Assembly: GCF_000722545.1 (NCBI RefSeq)
Contig: NZ_JNVM01000013.1
Coordinates: 62,001 to 126,000 of the forward strand
DNA: 64,000 bases
Direction of reading: 5' to 3'
Source: Paenibacillus tyrphae
GTDB taxonomy: Bacteria > Bacillota > Bacilli > Paenibacillales > NBRC-103111
This document shows positions 32,301 through 39,929 of this stretch, piece after piece. The notes under the pieces were generated by a model. That model made no database searches, had not been told where the DNA came from, and saw only the letters and a program-made list of their open reading frames with translations. Position 1 is the first letter of the stretch; every line of letters starts with the position of its first letter. Both the position numbers and the translations under genes were made by a program.

Positions 32301-34931
32301 CCAATGCTGAATCGGCGTCAGCCCGAATTCGCCCGCCAAATCGACGGCCTGCTCCTTTTGCTTCCCGCCGTCCACCCAAGCGGCCACGGCCGCCAAATCC
32401 TTCACGGTCGGATGCTCCGCCACTTGTCGGGGAGTCACGACAATCCCGTGATCCCTAGCCATGGATACCGTCTGAATGGCGAGGATGGAATCTCCCCCAA
32501 CGGCATAGAAATGATCGTTGACCCCGATATTTTGCCGTTTAAGCAGGTGCCGCCAAATGTGAAGCAGCCGCGTTTCCATTTCATCTTCGCCCGCTTCCGG
32601 CGCCTTTTCGGAAGTGTGCTCCCACACCGCATTCGGATGAGGAAGCGCCGACCGGTCCACTTTGCCGTTTGTATTCAAAGGAAACGCTTCCAGTCGGCAA
32701 AAATAAGACGGAATCATGTAGGACGGTAACACGGAGGTCAGGTGCTGCGCCAATTCGGCCTCTTCCAGCTCTTTGGAGGAGGTATAGTAAGCCGCCAGCT
32801 TCTGATAATGCCCGTCGTGCCACGCCCGGACCAAGCATTGACGGATGCCCGGATACTGCCGAAGCCGCTGCTCGATTTCCCCCAGCTCGATACGGTAGCC
32901 TCTAATCTTGACCTGATCGTCACTGCGGCCGATGAATAGTAATTCCCCGCCCGGCGTCCATTTGACGATATCCCCGGTTTTATATAACCTCTCGAGTTGT
33001 GGAGTATGCCCGTCCCCCATCACAAGTTCTTGGTGAACGAAGCGTTCCTTGGTCAGCTCTTCGCGGTTCAGGTAGCCTCTGGCCAGCCCGACGCCGCCCA
33101 CCCACAGCTCGCCGGGAACGCCGACCGGAACCGGTTGGCCGAACGGATTCAGGACAAACAGCCGCTTGTTATAGACGGGCCCGCCGATCGTCACTTGTTT
33201 CCCCGGACGGCAGCGCCCTACGGAACAAATAATCGTCACTTCCGTCGGACCGTAAGCGTTCAGGAATACCCGCTCTTTTCCCCAATCCTTCACGATATCC
33301 GGCGTGCAAGCCTCTCCGCCTGACACGATCGTCCGCAAATCGGGTAAATCACGCTGTTTCATCGTTTTTAAAACGGATGGTGGCAGCATAGCGATATGAA
33401 TATTTTTTTGTTCGAGCACGTCCGAAATATCGGCATACGGAGGCAGTTCCTCGTCCGACAGGACAACGAGCGTTCCACCGACTGTTAGCGTTCCGATCCA
33501 TTCATAAACCGACGCGTCGAAGCTGATGGAAGCGAACTGCAGCACTCGCGTATCCGGAGTTAGGCCAAACTTGTCGATAAGATAAGGAATCAGCGCAACA
33601 AGTCCGGCGTGTTCGATGAGCGCGCCCTTCGGGTTTCCGGTGGAGCCGGACGTATAGATGACGTATGCCAGATCGCCGGGCTTGACCTCGACGTTCAAAT
33701 TGTCAGCGGAATCGCAGGGCTTCGCAAGCCAGTCGTCGATACAAATAACCGAGTGCTCCTTCATACCGGCTTGAGCAATCACCGATTTCAGCTTGGCGGC
33801 CAATGGGCTCGTTGTCACAATGATTTGGGCTTGAGCGTCCTCCAAAATAAACCGAATGCGTTCCTCCGGATACTGGGGATCAATCGGAAGGTAAGCCCCT
33901 CCCGTCTTCATCACGCCCAGCATGGCCGGGAGCACATCCGCGCTTCGCTCCATCATGATGGGAATCAGCATGCCTCGCGGCAGATCGCCCTGCCCGTTCC
34001 TCCGATACGCGTCCACAAGGATGCGGGCAATTCGATTCGCCCGGCGGTTTAATTCGAAGTAAGTCAGCTTCTGCTGACGAAACTCCAAGGCGACCGCTTC
34101 CGGCGTCCTGGCCGCCTGTTCCTCTACCCATTGATGAACGGTTTTATGCGGGGGGTACGCCCTGTCCGTATCGTTCCATCGGAGGAATTGCTTCCCTTCG
34201 CTTGCGGTCAGGAACGGGTGGAAAAGTACGGGCTTCTCCGGGCCATTCAATGCGTTGGTCAGCAGCACCCGAAAATGTCCCGCGAGCCGGGAGATCTGCG
34301 TTTTGCTGAAGCGTTTGCCGTCATACTGAACCGCACATTCGAGTTCGTCGAGACGATAACGATAATGAAGTGCAATCTCCGGCCGGTCCATGCCGCGCCG
34401 AACGTTTTTCGTATGGACGTCAGGGAGCAGACTGCTTCCGCGCGCTTCCAAGATGCCGACATTAAAATAGTCCCCGTGCCCCGGTACAGAAGGACTCCCT
34501 TCGGCTTGCTGCGCTAACGTTTCGCTCCAAGAACCGCCGTCTGTTTTCCGATCATCCCCTTGCGTTTTGACCCTGCGTACCAAATCAAGAAGACCGTCTT
34601 CTTGCCGAATGTTGACGAGCAGCGGATAGTGCTGAAGGCTTATGCCTTCGTCTTCATCCGGCATGACGGAATACAAAACGGGCACCTCGTATTGATTGGC
34701 ATAATGCGATAGCAGGACAGACCATACCGCCGTTAGAAAAGAAGGCACGCAAAGCTGATGCCGGCGGACAAATTCCGTCATTGCTTTGAATTGTCGGCTC
34801 CCCAAACGGATCTTATGGAAAACGTAATCGCCCCTGAGTTCACCCTGGCCCCTGTTATTCGAAAACAGCGGCAAGCCGTATCGGCTGCCGTCCAAGGCAT
34901 CACGGAGGGTTGTTTCGTTAGCAAGTGTCAT
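26346..34931 (-). CDS. Two-module non-ribosomal peptide synthetase with truncated and terminal C domains
   Basis: 2861 residues. Order: C-terminal half of a condensation domain without HHxxxDG (1-260); adenylation A1 (270-750, YTSGSTGNPKG near 430); carrier with GGDSI (near 813); epimerisation domain (870-1310, HHLVIDGVSW near 997); condensation (from 1340, HHILLDGWS near 1468); adenylation A2 (from about 1800); carrier with GGHSL (near 2338); and a final condensation domain (HHLIFDGMS near 2547). No thioesterase. Reading the substrate pocket by eye gives D-A-F-W-L-G-A-T-F-K for A2, close to valine codes, and roughly D-A-Y-M-V-G-A-I-I-K for A1, an uncertain hydrophobic residue made D by the E domain. 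The last C domain may release the dipeptide by cyclising it or joining it to an amine or alcohol. AGAGGAGAG precedes the ATG. Confidence 0.88.
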   Translation of the reverse strand: MTLANETTLRDALDGSRYGLPLFSNNRGQGELRGDYVFHKIRLGSRQFKAMTEFVRRHQLCVPSFLTAVWSVLLSHYANQYEVPVLYSVMPDEDEGISLQHYPLLVNIRQEDGLLDLVRRVKTQGDDRKTDGGSWSETLAQQAEGSPSVPGHGDYFNVGILEARGSSLLPDVHTKNVRRGMDRPEIALHYRYRLDELECAVQYDGKRFSKTQISRLAGHFRVLLTNALNGPEKPVLFHPFLTASEGKQFLRWNDTDRAYPPHKTVHQWVEEQAARTPEAVALEFRQQKLTYFELNRRANRIARILVDAYRRNGQGDLPRGMLIPIMMERSADVLPAMLGVMKTGGAYLPIDPQYPEERIRFILEDAQAQIIVTTSPLAAKLKSVIAQAGMKEHSVICIDDWLAKPCDSADNLNVEVKPGDLAYVIYTSGSTGNPKGALIEHAGLVALIPYLIDKFGLTPDTRVLQFASISFDASVYEWIGTLTVGGTLVVLSDEELPPYADISDVLEQKNIHIAMLPPSVLKTMKQRDLPDLRTIVSGGEACTPDIVKDWGKERVFLNAYGPTEVTIICSVGRCRPGKQVTIGGPVYNKRLFVLNPFGQPVPVGVPGELWVGGVGLARGYLNREELTKERFVHQELVMGDGHTPQLERLYKTGDIVKWTPGGELLFIGRSDDQVKIRGYRIELGEIEQRLRQYPGIRQCLVRAWHDGHYQKLAAYYTSSKELEEAELAQHLTSVLPSYMIPSYFCRLEAFPLNTNGKVDRSALPHPNAVWEHTSEKAPEAGEDEMETRLLHIWRHLLKRQNIGVNDHFYAVGGDSILAIQTVSMARDHGIVVTPRQVAEHPTVKDLAAVAAWVDGGKQKEQAVDLAGEFGLTPIQHWFFEQRFEEPNYFNQSHMLLLNHCDPARLEDAVNRLVRLHPELVAQFVRREHTYVQRYRTEAVVRLASHAIRETERPDPEIAAVCAKWHGQLNYETGTMLRAGLIEGHPDGKLRLFLTVHHLVIDGVSWRILLHELYQLYHGAELPSVPSPFKQWQAAITDYAQKEDLRDQVSYWSDVLTRSGAFQLPVDYGADNRSSVESAELVATLPPSDTQRLLHRCAHAYHTQINDLLLTAWSLMLSAWTGQGTVAFRLEGHGREHSVSDMNLTRTIGWFTSMFPVCIRLSAETSLGETIKSVKEQLRRIPERGITYGALRYCHPDEAIRTALTASEPEALFNYLGQFDQAEGGEANEWLGFTRDAAQDYSSPRNHGTSLLELNCSIVQGQLYLFMKYSRRHYEEATIAGVMESFISYLLSIIEHCEGKESEAFTPSDFPLVLLDQLSLDRIVNTYHAQDGLDKIMPLSPLQKGLLFHYLDHPSSDQYFVQTSWKYEGRLDVTRYREAWQRVVAENECLRTCFVWEALDEPVQCVIQAAEPDWSVVDIAAQPADWRQEDFERWMTLDRDRRFDLRRPAYRLALIRGGPEEWTVVWSYHHILLDGWSLPLLLNRVHDLYECSLQGIAPHRNPSLPFESYMRWLMVKDRTEAETFWKASLADVTEPTPLPMEKSGMRFDAHRPIRRQQTETLQLDSGFTGRMTAFVQQTQISLNTLVQFAWGKVLQVLHDADITVFGMVVSGRGSDLPKADRITGLLINTLPLVMHWNMEQTVTDYVKELHRTIQKLNDYCCVSLNELKGWSSVQGHTLFHSIVAFENYLNDYRQPANGLNMSAMEEREKTNYPMTITIASDGDGIVIKLIYDADRLEQETVRRLTEHLRHALHFAVEHPDSAVGDMSLMTTDDYDRIVYDWNRTFTEYPRESSVPELFGEQVRLRPSQPAVIAYDRVVTYDRLDRLSRHVASMLAEDAPVHGKLIGVCLPRSLEFIVSILGILKAGCAYVPIDPDFPAERTRDMIRDAGLDTIITSRSGADSLAEACQGVSLKLICADDFDTITFAGLEKEGDGPAAACDLAYLMYTSGSTGKPKGVMVEHRSIVRLVKHTNYFPFSPDIKLLYTGSPIFDASTFEIWGTLLNGGRLFVVSKDDLMNVRLLEQRMKAWGVNAVWLTAGLCNQWTQENETMFAGLRWLLVGGEALSPKPINRLRLAYPSLTILNAYGPTENTTFSTSYPIERPFERDIPIGKPISNTTCYILDKRGRVQPVGAVGEIYVGGDGVARGYWKQGELTRKAFVPNPYASAEDRAKGRNLVLYRTGDLGRWLPDGNIEYIGRSDGQLKLRGFRIEPGEIEHRLGCYPAVKQCLVIARELHGELRLIAYYTSEMDEQDIPEERLRAFMADGLPSYMLPFRYVRLESFPLTVNGKIDRARLPLPEARRTGQTSEPGAATGLEQLMEQIWRNVLKLDHIRKDEDFHALGGHSLHALRIVSLLQKNGYPVTVNQIFREQTIERLARSLSGTLSASDAASAMAARPDTGMASASGQQSYPNDGFPLSAVQRRFFNRDLKNRNMFNVPYLALLKQRITKQEMNRALRLLVDRHAALRLTFARLDRGEWYQYERAIDYDRAFAYVDLRETAASHDAFISDYCSKLQHEFDIGTGPLWKAVLFDHYDGGSGQVLLLLVHHLIFDGMSMNIFLDDFRQLLFTEADEELDGEAGSSYRDWCLALTQYAAGGISTEAAAYWRDVVGGGQSLQVDWEAQKLPVHRHMATITYDLLEGEEQVGLLKTLAAQRQTTPLGVLLTALSQACFDLKKQPDLLLHLMSYQRESFLPNIAIYRTIGFFAGAYPVRIRIGKQELTGDTEALLEHVKRTLHAIPMEGMDYFALRHIVPELHPEAEPLIDESRMLFHYQSEETTWQADDFYEPLSLPYGNTSAPDNPSAYWLNMTACLKRDRLSLTCYYSTLHYEEQTIVGLVRRFAEHLRHGIEVNTLTTTGEGSFRS

Positions 34932-35252
34932 CGGTTACTTACTCTCCTCTCTACTTATTCTGAACAATCTCCCCTCGTGCTATTATAAAGAGGGCATTTC
35001 AAAGAAGTTTTGTACTATTCTAATATAGTCCAATCCATTCATTAATTTCCATCATTAATTATTGTTGTGCGATTTTGGACTTTAATCCTTTAATTTTCCA
35101 AGCTGCCTGCCAACGTTGCACCCTGAGTGTCAACGGCACTCGGGACAGCCGAAAGCTCCTGCCAATGAAGCAGAAAATCCGTCCCTTAATCAAGGAACGG
35201 ATTTTCTGCTTTTGACATTTCAAGTATCGAGATTATCCATGAAATGACTTTT
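34932..35252. other. NRPS upstream region
   Basis: 321 bases without a gene. A perfect -10 box TATAAT (minus strand, 34982-34987) lies about 50 bases before the NRPS start; no good -35 matches it, so activation by a regulator is possible. Further upstream, 35168-35211 is a strong hairpin. Confidence 0.4.
35168..35211. terminator. 15-bp perfect hairpin after the NRPS remnant
   Basis: AAGCAGAAAATCCGT (35168-35182) pairs perfectly with ACGGATTTTCTGCTT (35197-35211). It lies 40 bases past the stop of the NRPS/TE remnant and probably terminates it, though the T-run is short. Confidence 0.6.
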
Positions 35253-35865
35253 TTAAACAAGAACCTGATCTTTTCCAACCTTTTGTTCAACAATTTTTTC
35301 GACGATATACTGAATGACTTTTGCATTTTCCTCAACAAAGCCCGGGGCGAGCACCTGTTGATGGTCCCCGATCACCTCATATTCCGTATACCTGCTCGGT
35401 GCAGCCTGCTTCCACAATAATGCATCACTGTCTGCCATTCGCCCTGCAATTAAACCATCTGCAACCAGCCCGTGGATGTTAGCCCGGACGGTCCCCGTAT
35501 TAACCAGCTCATTACCGTAATCCATGTATGCATACATTTTCTTCTTTGCTTTATCCTTCGTAACCGGAGCATTGAAAACTTCATTAAACGGTTCGGGAAG
35601 TATATCCAGAATATGATCGATGTGATCCCACATTTCCTGTCCAGTCTGCTTTCTCATCCGAGTGATCCTCTTGGAGTCTACCATCACGATATCCTTCACT
35701 CCAATAGGTTCAACTCCAAGCACGTCACGCCAAATACTTGCCAATTGCCGTTCCATTGGCGTTCGGGCCGACACATACTCCCCTCCGCTCTTCATCTCCC
35801 CTTCCGGTTCAGGCAGCGCGCTGCGATCGATCTTTCCATTCACCGTGATTAATGTTCACAAGATA
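35253..35865 (-). pseudogene. NRPS remnant: end of an A domain joined to the end of a thioesterase
   Basis: The frame begins inside an adenylation domain end (VNGKIDRSALPEPEGE, the A10 motif), runs into the first part of a carrier (RTPMERQLASIWRDVLGVEP) and then, without the carrier's GGxS serine, continues as IVMVDSKRITRMRKQTGQEM and the C-terminal part of an NRPS thioesterase (HQQVLAPGFVEENAKVIQYI). The serine nucleophile of the thioesterase is missing too. The ATG at 35843 is internal to the NGK motif and is no real start. An internal deletion in a former final NRPS module explains it. It lies upstream of the intact NRPS on the same strand. Confidence 0.72.
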
Positions 35866-35960
35866 CTTAATGGTAATTTTACACAAAATTCACTTAAATA
35901 TTTGTGTTTATTTACAGTTACCCAAACTCCTATTTCATTCATCTACGTCCCCTTCATGTA

Positions 35961-35995
35961 AAAATAAAAAAACAATCTTGAGAGCTCAAGATTGT
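35961..35995 (-). terminator. Terminator of the SDR gene
   Basis: ACAATCTTGAG and CTCAAGATTGT form an 11-bp stem with a tiny loop. On the minus strand it runs into TTTTTTTATTTTT. It lies about 80 bases after the SDR stop. Confidence 0.85.
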
Positions 35996-36074
35996 CGGGT
36001 TTAGGTTAGGTATGGCATCTATTTCAGCCCTTTCGCTTCCCGGCAGGAAGTCGGAAGGGCATGGTTTGTGAATA

Positions 36075-36794
36075 TTATTGCGGGTTGGTCGTCCAGATCC
36101 CGGCATTTTTGATGAAAACACGTGCCGGCAGCTTCAAGGTGGCGAGCACAAGTTCAGCTATGTCCTCCGGCTGCATCATCCGGTCTTCGTCGCCGATTTT
36201 GAGACCGGCGTTCGCTGCGAGTTCGGTGTTGACCGTGCTGGGCGTAAGCGCCGTTACGCGAATGTTGGACTTGCGCACCTCCTGCATCAGCGCCTCCGTA
36301 AAACCCAGCACCGCATGCTTGGACGCACAATAAGCGGACCCTGTCGCGAAGCCCCGCTCTCCTGCCGTAGACGAGATGTTGATGATGCTGCCGCTTGCTT
36401 GCGCCAGCAGCGTCGGCAGCGCAGCGCGAGTGACATAGTAAGTGCCCATCAGGTTCGTTTGAATGATGCTCTCCCACAACTCGGGTTCCATTTCGGCGAC
36501 CGTGCCGAACTGGGCGATCCCTGCATTATTGATTAAGATATCAAGCGAACCGAGGCTGCTGATGAGCGATCCGACCGCTTGCTCGGCCGCTCCTCTTTTG
36601 GCAATGTCTGCGGCTGCGGTATATACTTTCACGCCATATGCGCTTTCCAGCTCCGTGCGAAGCGATTCCAGATCGGACGAGGTTCTGGCCGTCAGACCGA
36701 GATGGACTCCTTCCTTGGCAAGCTGCACGGCAATCGCTTTGCCGATCCCTTTTCCCGCTCCGGTGATAATCGCCGTTCTATTTTTCAAATCCAT
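36075..36794 (-). CDS. Short-chain dehydrogenase/reductase (3-ketoacyl reductase-like)
   Basis: 239 residues, the usual length for FabG-like SDRs. Visible: nucleotide motif TGAGKGIG (11-18), NNAG (89-92), Ser142 in ISSTAG, and the catalytic Tyr155 and Lys159 in YCASK. It reduces or oxidises a carbonyl/alcohol using NAD(P)H in the cytoplasm; the substrate cannot be told. It is a single-gene unit with a ribosome site GAGGAGAGG and a strong terminator. The 290 bases between this start and the next gene, on the other strand, form a divergent promoter region in which no clear operator was seen. Confidence 0.85.
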   Translation of the reverse strand: MDLKNRTAIITGAGKGIGKAIAVQLAKEGVHLGLTARTSSDLESLRTELESAYGVKVYTAAADIAKRGAAEQAVGSLISSLGSLDILINNAGIAQFGTVAEMEPELWESIIQTNLMGTYYVTRAALPTLLAQASGSIINISSTAGERGFATGSAYCASKHAVLGFTEALMQEVRKSNIRVTALTPSTVNTELAANAGLKIGDEDRMMQPEDIAELVLATLKLPARVFIKNAGIWTTNPQ

Positions 36795-37088
36795 GATAAC
36801 CTCTCCTCATTAATATAATAACTGACTACTTCGTCATGATCCCCAGTTTTTCCTTTAAGCATGCAGAGTGATTATGGCCTCAATCCTGCTACGAACTTTT
36901 TATGACGATGCCCATACACTAAATCATCGATACATCATCATAACGGAGGATAACCATGTATGTGCTTTCACGGTAGCTTCGGCGGTTTTTGGCACGGAGG
37001 CATTGGAATCCCGTTTGAATTAAGGAATCTTCAGCAACCATCCATACCTTACGTTAGAGCAGCTCACCACATTTACTCGGAGAAGCAC

Positions 37089-37835
37089 ATGGCACCTCAA
37101 TTTTACAATGGTTTTCATCACAATGCTGCAGTAGCGCAAACCCCACCGGTTCCAGCGCGGGGAATGAAGGTGGATCGAAACAATACCGCTTTAGTGATCA
37201 CAGATCCGCAAAATGACTTTTTAAGTCCAAACGGTGCAGCATGGTATTTAGTGAAAGACAGCGTGGCTGAAAATCGTACGATCGAGAACATTGAATTATT
37301 ATTTAAAACAGCAAAGGAAAATAAGTTTAAAGTGTTTGTGTCGCCCCATTGGTATTATCCCTATGACCAAAAATGGAGGTTTGGGGGAGTTTTGGAACAT
37401 TTGATGCACGATCTCAAGATGTATCAACGAAAAAGTCCATTATCACTTGAAGGCTTTACAGGTTCCGGTGCCGACTTTTTGGATAGGTATAAGCCCTATA
37501 TTGAAGATGGTCAAACCGTCATCTGCAGTCCGCATAAAATTTTCGGACCCGAAGCCAACGACTTGGTGTTGCAGTTGCGAAAACAGTGCATTTCCCGCGT
37601 CATTCTTGCAGGAATGTCCGGGAACCTGTGCGTTGAATCTCATATGCGCGAACTCATGGAGCAAGGATTTGAAGTGGCCGTAGTTCACGATGCCACAGCT
37701 TCCGCAAAAATGAACGACTTGGATGGGGATAAAGCCGCAAAAACAAATTTTCGAATGATCGCTAGTGCTTCATGGTCTACTAATGAGACTATAAATAAAA
37801 TGAGATCCTCTCATAGAATAAGCCCGTACCGTTAA
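37089..37835 (+). CDS. Isochorismatase-like cysteine hydrolase
   Basis: 248 residues. Catalytic parts visible: the Asp of VITDPQNDFL (Asp39), Lys in the SPHKIFGPEAND region, and the Cys of AGMSGNLCVESHMRE. Such enzymes hydrolyse amides, vinyl ethers or similar small molecules. I take ATG 37089 as start because the family core begins there and GGAG lies upstream. A longer frame from ATG 36960 (GGAGG 10 bases upstream) would add 43 residues (MCFHGSFGGFWHGG) that look unlike protein of this family; the choice is open. At the 3' end CCGTACC/GGTACGG near 37826 forms a weak hairpin. Confidence 0.75.
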   Translation: MAPQFYNGFHHNAAVAQTPPVPARGMKVDRNNTALVITDPQNDFLSPNGAAWYLVKDSVAENRTIENIELLFKTAKENKFKVFVSPHWYYPYDQKWRFGGVLEHLMHDLKMYQRKSPLSLEGFTGSGADFLDRYKPYIEDGQTVICSPHKIFGPEANDLVLQLRKQCISRVILAGMSGNLCVESHMRELMEQGFEVAVVHDATASAKMNDLDGDKAAKTNFRMIASASWSTNETINKMRSSHRISPYR

Positions 37836-37877
37836 GGTACGGACCTGTACACGATAACGTTCACGCTCAGCTCCCGG

Positions 37878-38897
37878 CTATACGCTGCTGGCTAGCAGGC
37901 GCTTCAGCTCGTCATCGATAAACCGACTGTCATCGGGATTCAATCCGCGACCTGCAAAATGGCCCCAGATCGACCGGATCGGACGGAGCGCCGCATTGCG
38001 CATCCGCAACGTCTCATACGCGCTATCCTCCGGGGTAAAGTACAAATCGGTGGTTGCCGGCATGACAACCGTCCTCGCCTTAATGCTGCGCAGCGCCTGC
38101 TCGAAGTCGCCCTTGTACGTTGGATTCGCACTAATGTCGGCATGCTGTCCCGTCCAGAGCATCGAGAGCAAATTATAGGGGTCCGATCCGGCAAAATTGC
38201 GGTCCCAGAAGCCGCTGAGAAACGCATCCAACGAGTCATAGCCAAGTTGTTGGTACCCCTCTTCCCGGTAAAACGCCTGCGAAAATCCCCAGCCGGCGTA
38301 GACGCGGCCTACCGCGCGAAGCGCTTTTTCAACCGTCTGCCGATCGTGGCCGCTCCGCCATCCAGCGTCCGCCTCCAGCGGCGCCTTGACTCCTTCAAAG
38401 AACACAAACGTATGGGGCCAAGTTTTGGCCGTTCCGGCAAACGGCGCAATCCTCTCCACCATATCCGGGTAGCTCGCTGCCCATTGAAACGTCTGCATTG
38501 CCCCAAACGACCAGCCCGTCACCAGAGCGAGCTTGCTTATTCCGAACCGCTGGGTGACCAGCCGATGCTGCAAGCGGACATTGTCCATAATCGTCACCTG
38601 CGGGAAATTCCCCCGATCCCAAGGCGCCGGAGTGTTGCTGGGCGATGAGGATAAACCGTTGCCAAGCAAATTCGGAACGATAATAAAATAATGCTGCGGA
38701 TCGAGCGCCTTGCCCTCGCCTAGCAGCCATTCATTTTGAACATGCGTGTCTCCGAACGCTGTCGGATACAAGATGGCATTGCTTTTGTCGGCCCGCAGCG
38801 TTCCATAGGTTTTATAGGCCAAAAAGGTGCCCGGCAAAATCGCTCCGGATTGCAATTCCACATCGCCCAGCTCCATGACTTCGTACCCCATATTCAA
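37878..38897 (-). CDS. MetX-like alpha/beta-fold acyltransferase or hydrolase
   Basis: 339 residues following the homoserine O-acetyltransferase fold. Start region LPGTFLAYKTYGTL, TAFGDTH where an oxyanion loop would be, nucleophile Ser130 in GWSFG, Asp in ATTDLYFTPEDS and His in WGHFAG. True MetX enzymes have conserved substrate residues not seen clearly here, so it is probably a relative that acts on another ester or acyl acceptor. It is transcribed divergently from a LysR-type gene with 144 bases between, the classical arrangement of a LysR target. Confidence 0.72.
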   Translation of the reverse strand: MNMGYEVMELGDVELQSGAILPGTFLAYKTYGTLRADKSNAILYPTAFGDTHVQNEWLLGEGKALDPQHYFIIVPNLLGNGLSSSPSNTPAPWDRGNFPQVTIMDNVRLQHRLVTQRFGISKLALVTGWSFGAMQTFQWAASYPDMVERIAPFAGTAKTWPHTFVFFEGVKAPLEADAGWRSGHDRQTVEKALRAVGRVYAGWGFSQAFYREEGYQQLGYDSLDAFLSGFWDRNFAGSDPYNLLSMLWTGQHADISANPTYKGDFEQALRSIKARTVVMPATTDLYFTPEDSAYETLRMRNAALRPIRSIWGHFAGRGLNPDDSRFIDDELKRLLASSV

Positions 38898-38951
38898 AAA
38901 ACTCCCTCCAATTTTTAAAATATTGAAAGAAGCTTACTGCGCGCGGTAGCT

Positions 38952-38980
38952 CTTGACTTCACTGTAAACCAGAGATAAGC
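38952..38980 (+). promoter_or_regulatory. Weak promoter candidate of the LysR gene
   Basis: TTGACT and TAAGCT are separated by 17 bases in the divergent region. The -10 is poor (three of six), as is common where a regulator assists. Confidence 0.28.
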
Positions 38981-39041
38981 TCAAGTAAATTAAATGCTCC
39001 TAACGCTTAGCTTCAAAATTATTGAAGATTGGAGGGATAGG

Positions 39042-39929
39042 ATGGAGCTGCGCCAGCTCATCACTTTTCGCACGGTGGCCTCTACGCTCAATTTCAGTCG
39101 GGCCGCAGCGGCATTGAACTACGTGCCGTCCAACGTGACGATGCAAATGCAGGCTTTGGAAGCGGAGCTCGGCGTCCGATTGTTCGACCGCCTGGGCAAA
39201 CAGCTGATCCTAACCGATGCGGGAACGCGTTTTTTATCCTATGTCGAGCAAATGCTCAATACGCTGGATGAAGCGCGCACCAACGTATGCGACAGTGGCC
39301 GGCTGACGGGTACCGTAACGGTCAGCGCCAACGAAATCCTGTGCGCTTACCGGCTGCCGGCCGTATTTCGCCGGTTCCGCGAACATTATCCCGGTATCCG
39401 GCTCATTTTCCGCCCTTTTTCGAATGATGAATTGAAACAAAGCTTATACGACGGGAAAGCCGACGTTGTCTTTTTCTTGGATGAACCGGTTCGCTCGACA
39501 GGATTGTGCACGGAATCGCTGCTTCAAGAGCCTTTCCGCCTTCTTGTGGCCCCGAATCATCCGCTCCTGCAGTGGAAAGAACTTCTTCCGGAGCATTTTC
39601 AGGGGGAGCTGTTCTTGCTTAACGAGAAAGGATGCACTTATCGCACGCTGTTCGAACGTTCCCTTGCCATGGACGGCATCGACAGCAGCATACATCTCGA
39701 ATTCAGCAGCGCCGAGGCGATCAAGCAATGCGCGATGGCCGGCATCGGCATCGCCTTTCTGCCTGAAATCGCAGCCGCAACCGAGCTGGAACGGGGCGAA
39801 TTGATCGCCCTTCCGTGGGCGATGCCGGATTTGCGGGTCGCTACGCAAATGCTTTGGCACAAAGAGAAATGGCTCTCGCCGGCCATTGAGGCTTTTTTGG
39901 AAACCGCTAGGACGACCTTAAGGCCTTAA
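39042..39929 (+). CDS. LysR-family transcriptional regulator
   Basis: 295 residues. Residues 1-60 form the LysR winged HTH (MELRQLITFRTVASTLNFSR ... LFDRLGKQLILTDAG); residues about 90-295 form the periplasmic-binding-like effector domain (GTVTVSANEILCAYRLPAVF). GGAGGG lies 5 bases before ATG 39042; an upstream in-frame extension to 38994 has no support. It most likely controls the divergent MetX-like gene. Its stop overlaps the stop of the large glycosidase gene on the other strand by 4 bases, so no terminator separates the two convergent genes. Confidence 0.85.
   Translation: MELRQLITFRTVASTLNFSRAAAALNYVPSNVTMQMQALEAELGVRLFDRLGKQLILTDAGTRFLSYVEQMLNTLDEARTNVCDSGRLTGTVTVSANEILCAYRLPAVFRRFREHYPGIRLIFRPFSNDELKQSLYDGKADVVFFLDEPVRSTGLCTESLLQEPFRLLVAPNHPLLQWKELLPEHFQGELFLLNEKGCTYRTLFERSLAMDGIDSSIHLEFSSAEAIKQCAMAGIGIAFLPEIAAATELERGELIALPWAMPDLRVATQMLWHKEKWLSPAIEAFLETARTTLRP

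Noticed and set aside
36956..36976. Possible leader peptide MYVLSR with perfect ribosome site before the isochorismatase-like gene
   Set aside because: Six codons only, no hairpin pair or biased codons to suggest attenuation; the same ribosome site can serve the ATG at 36960.
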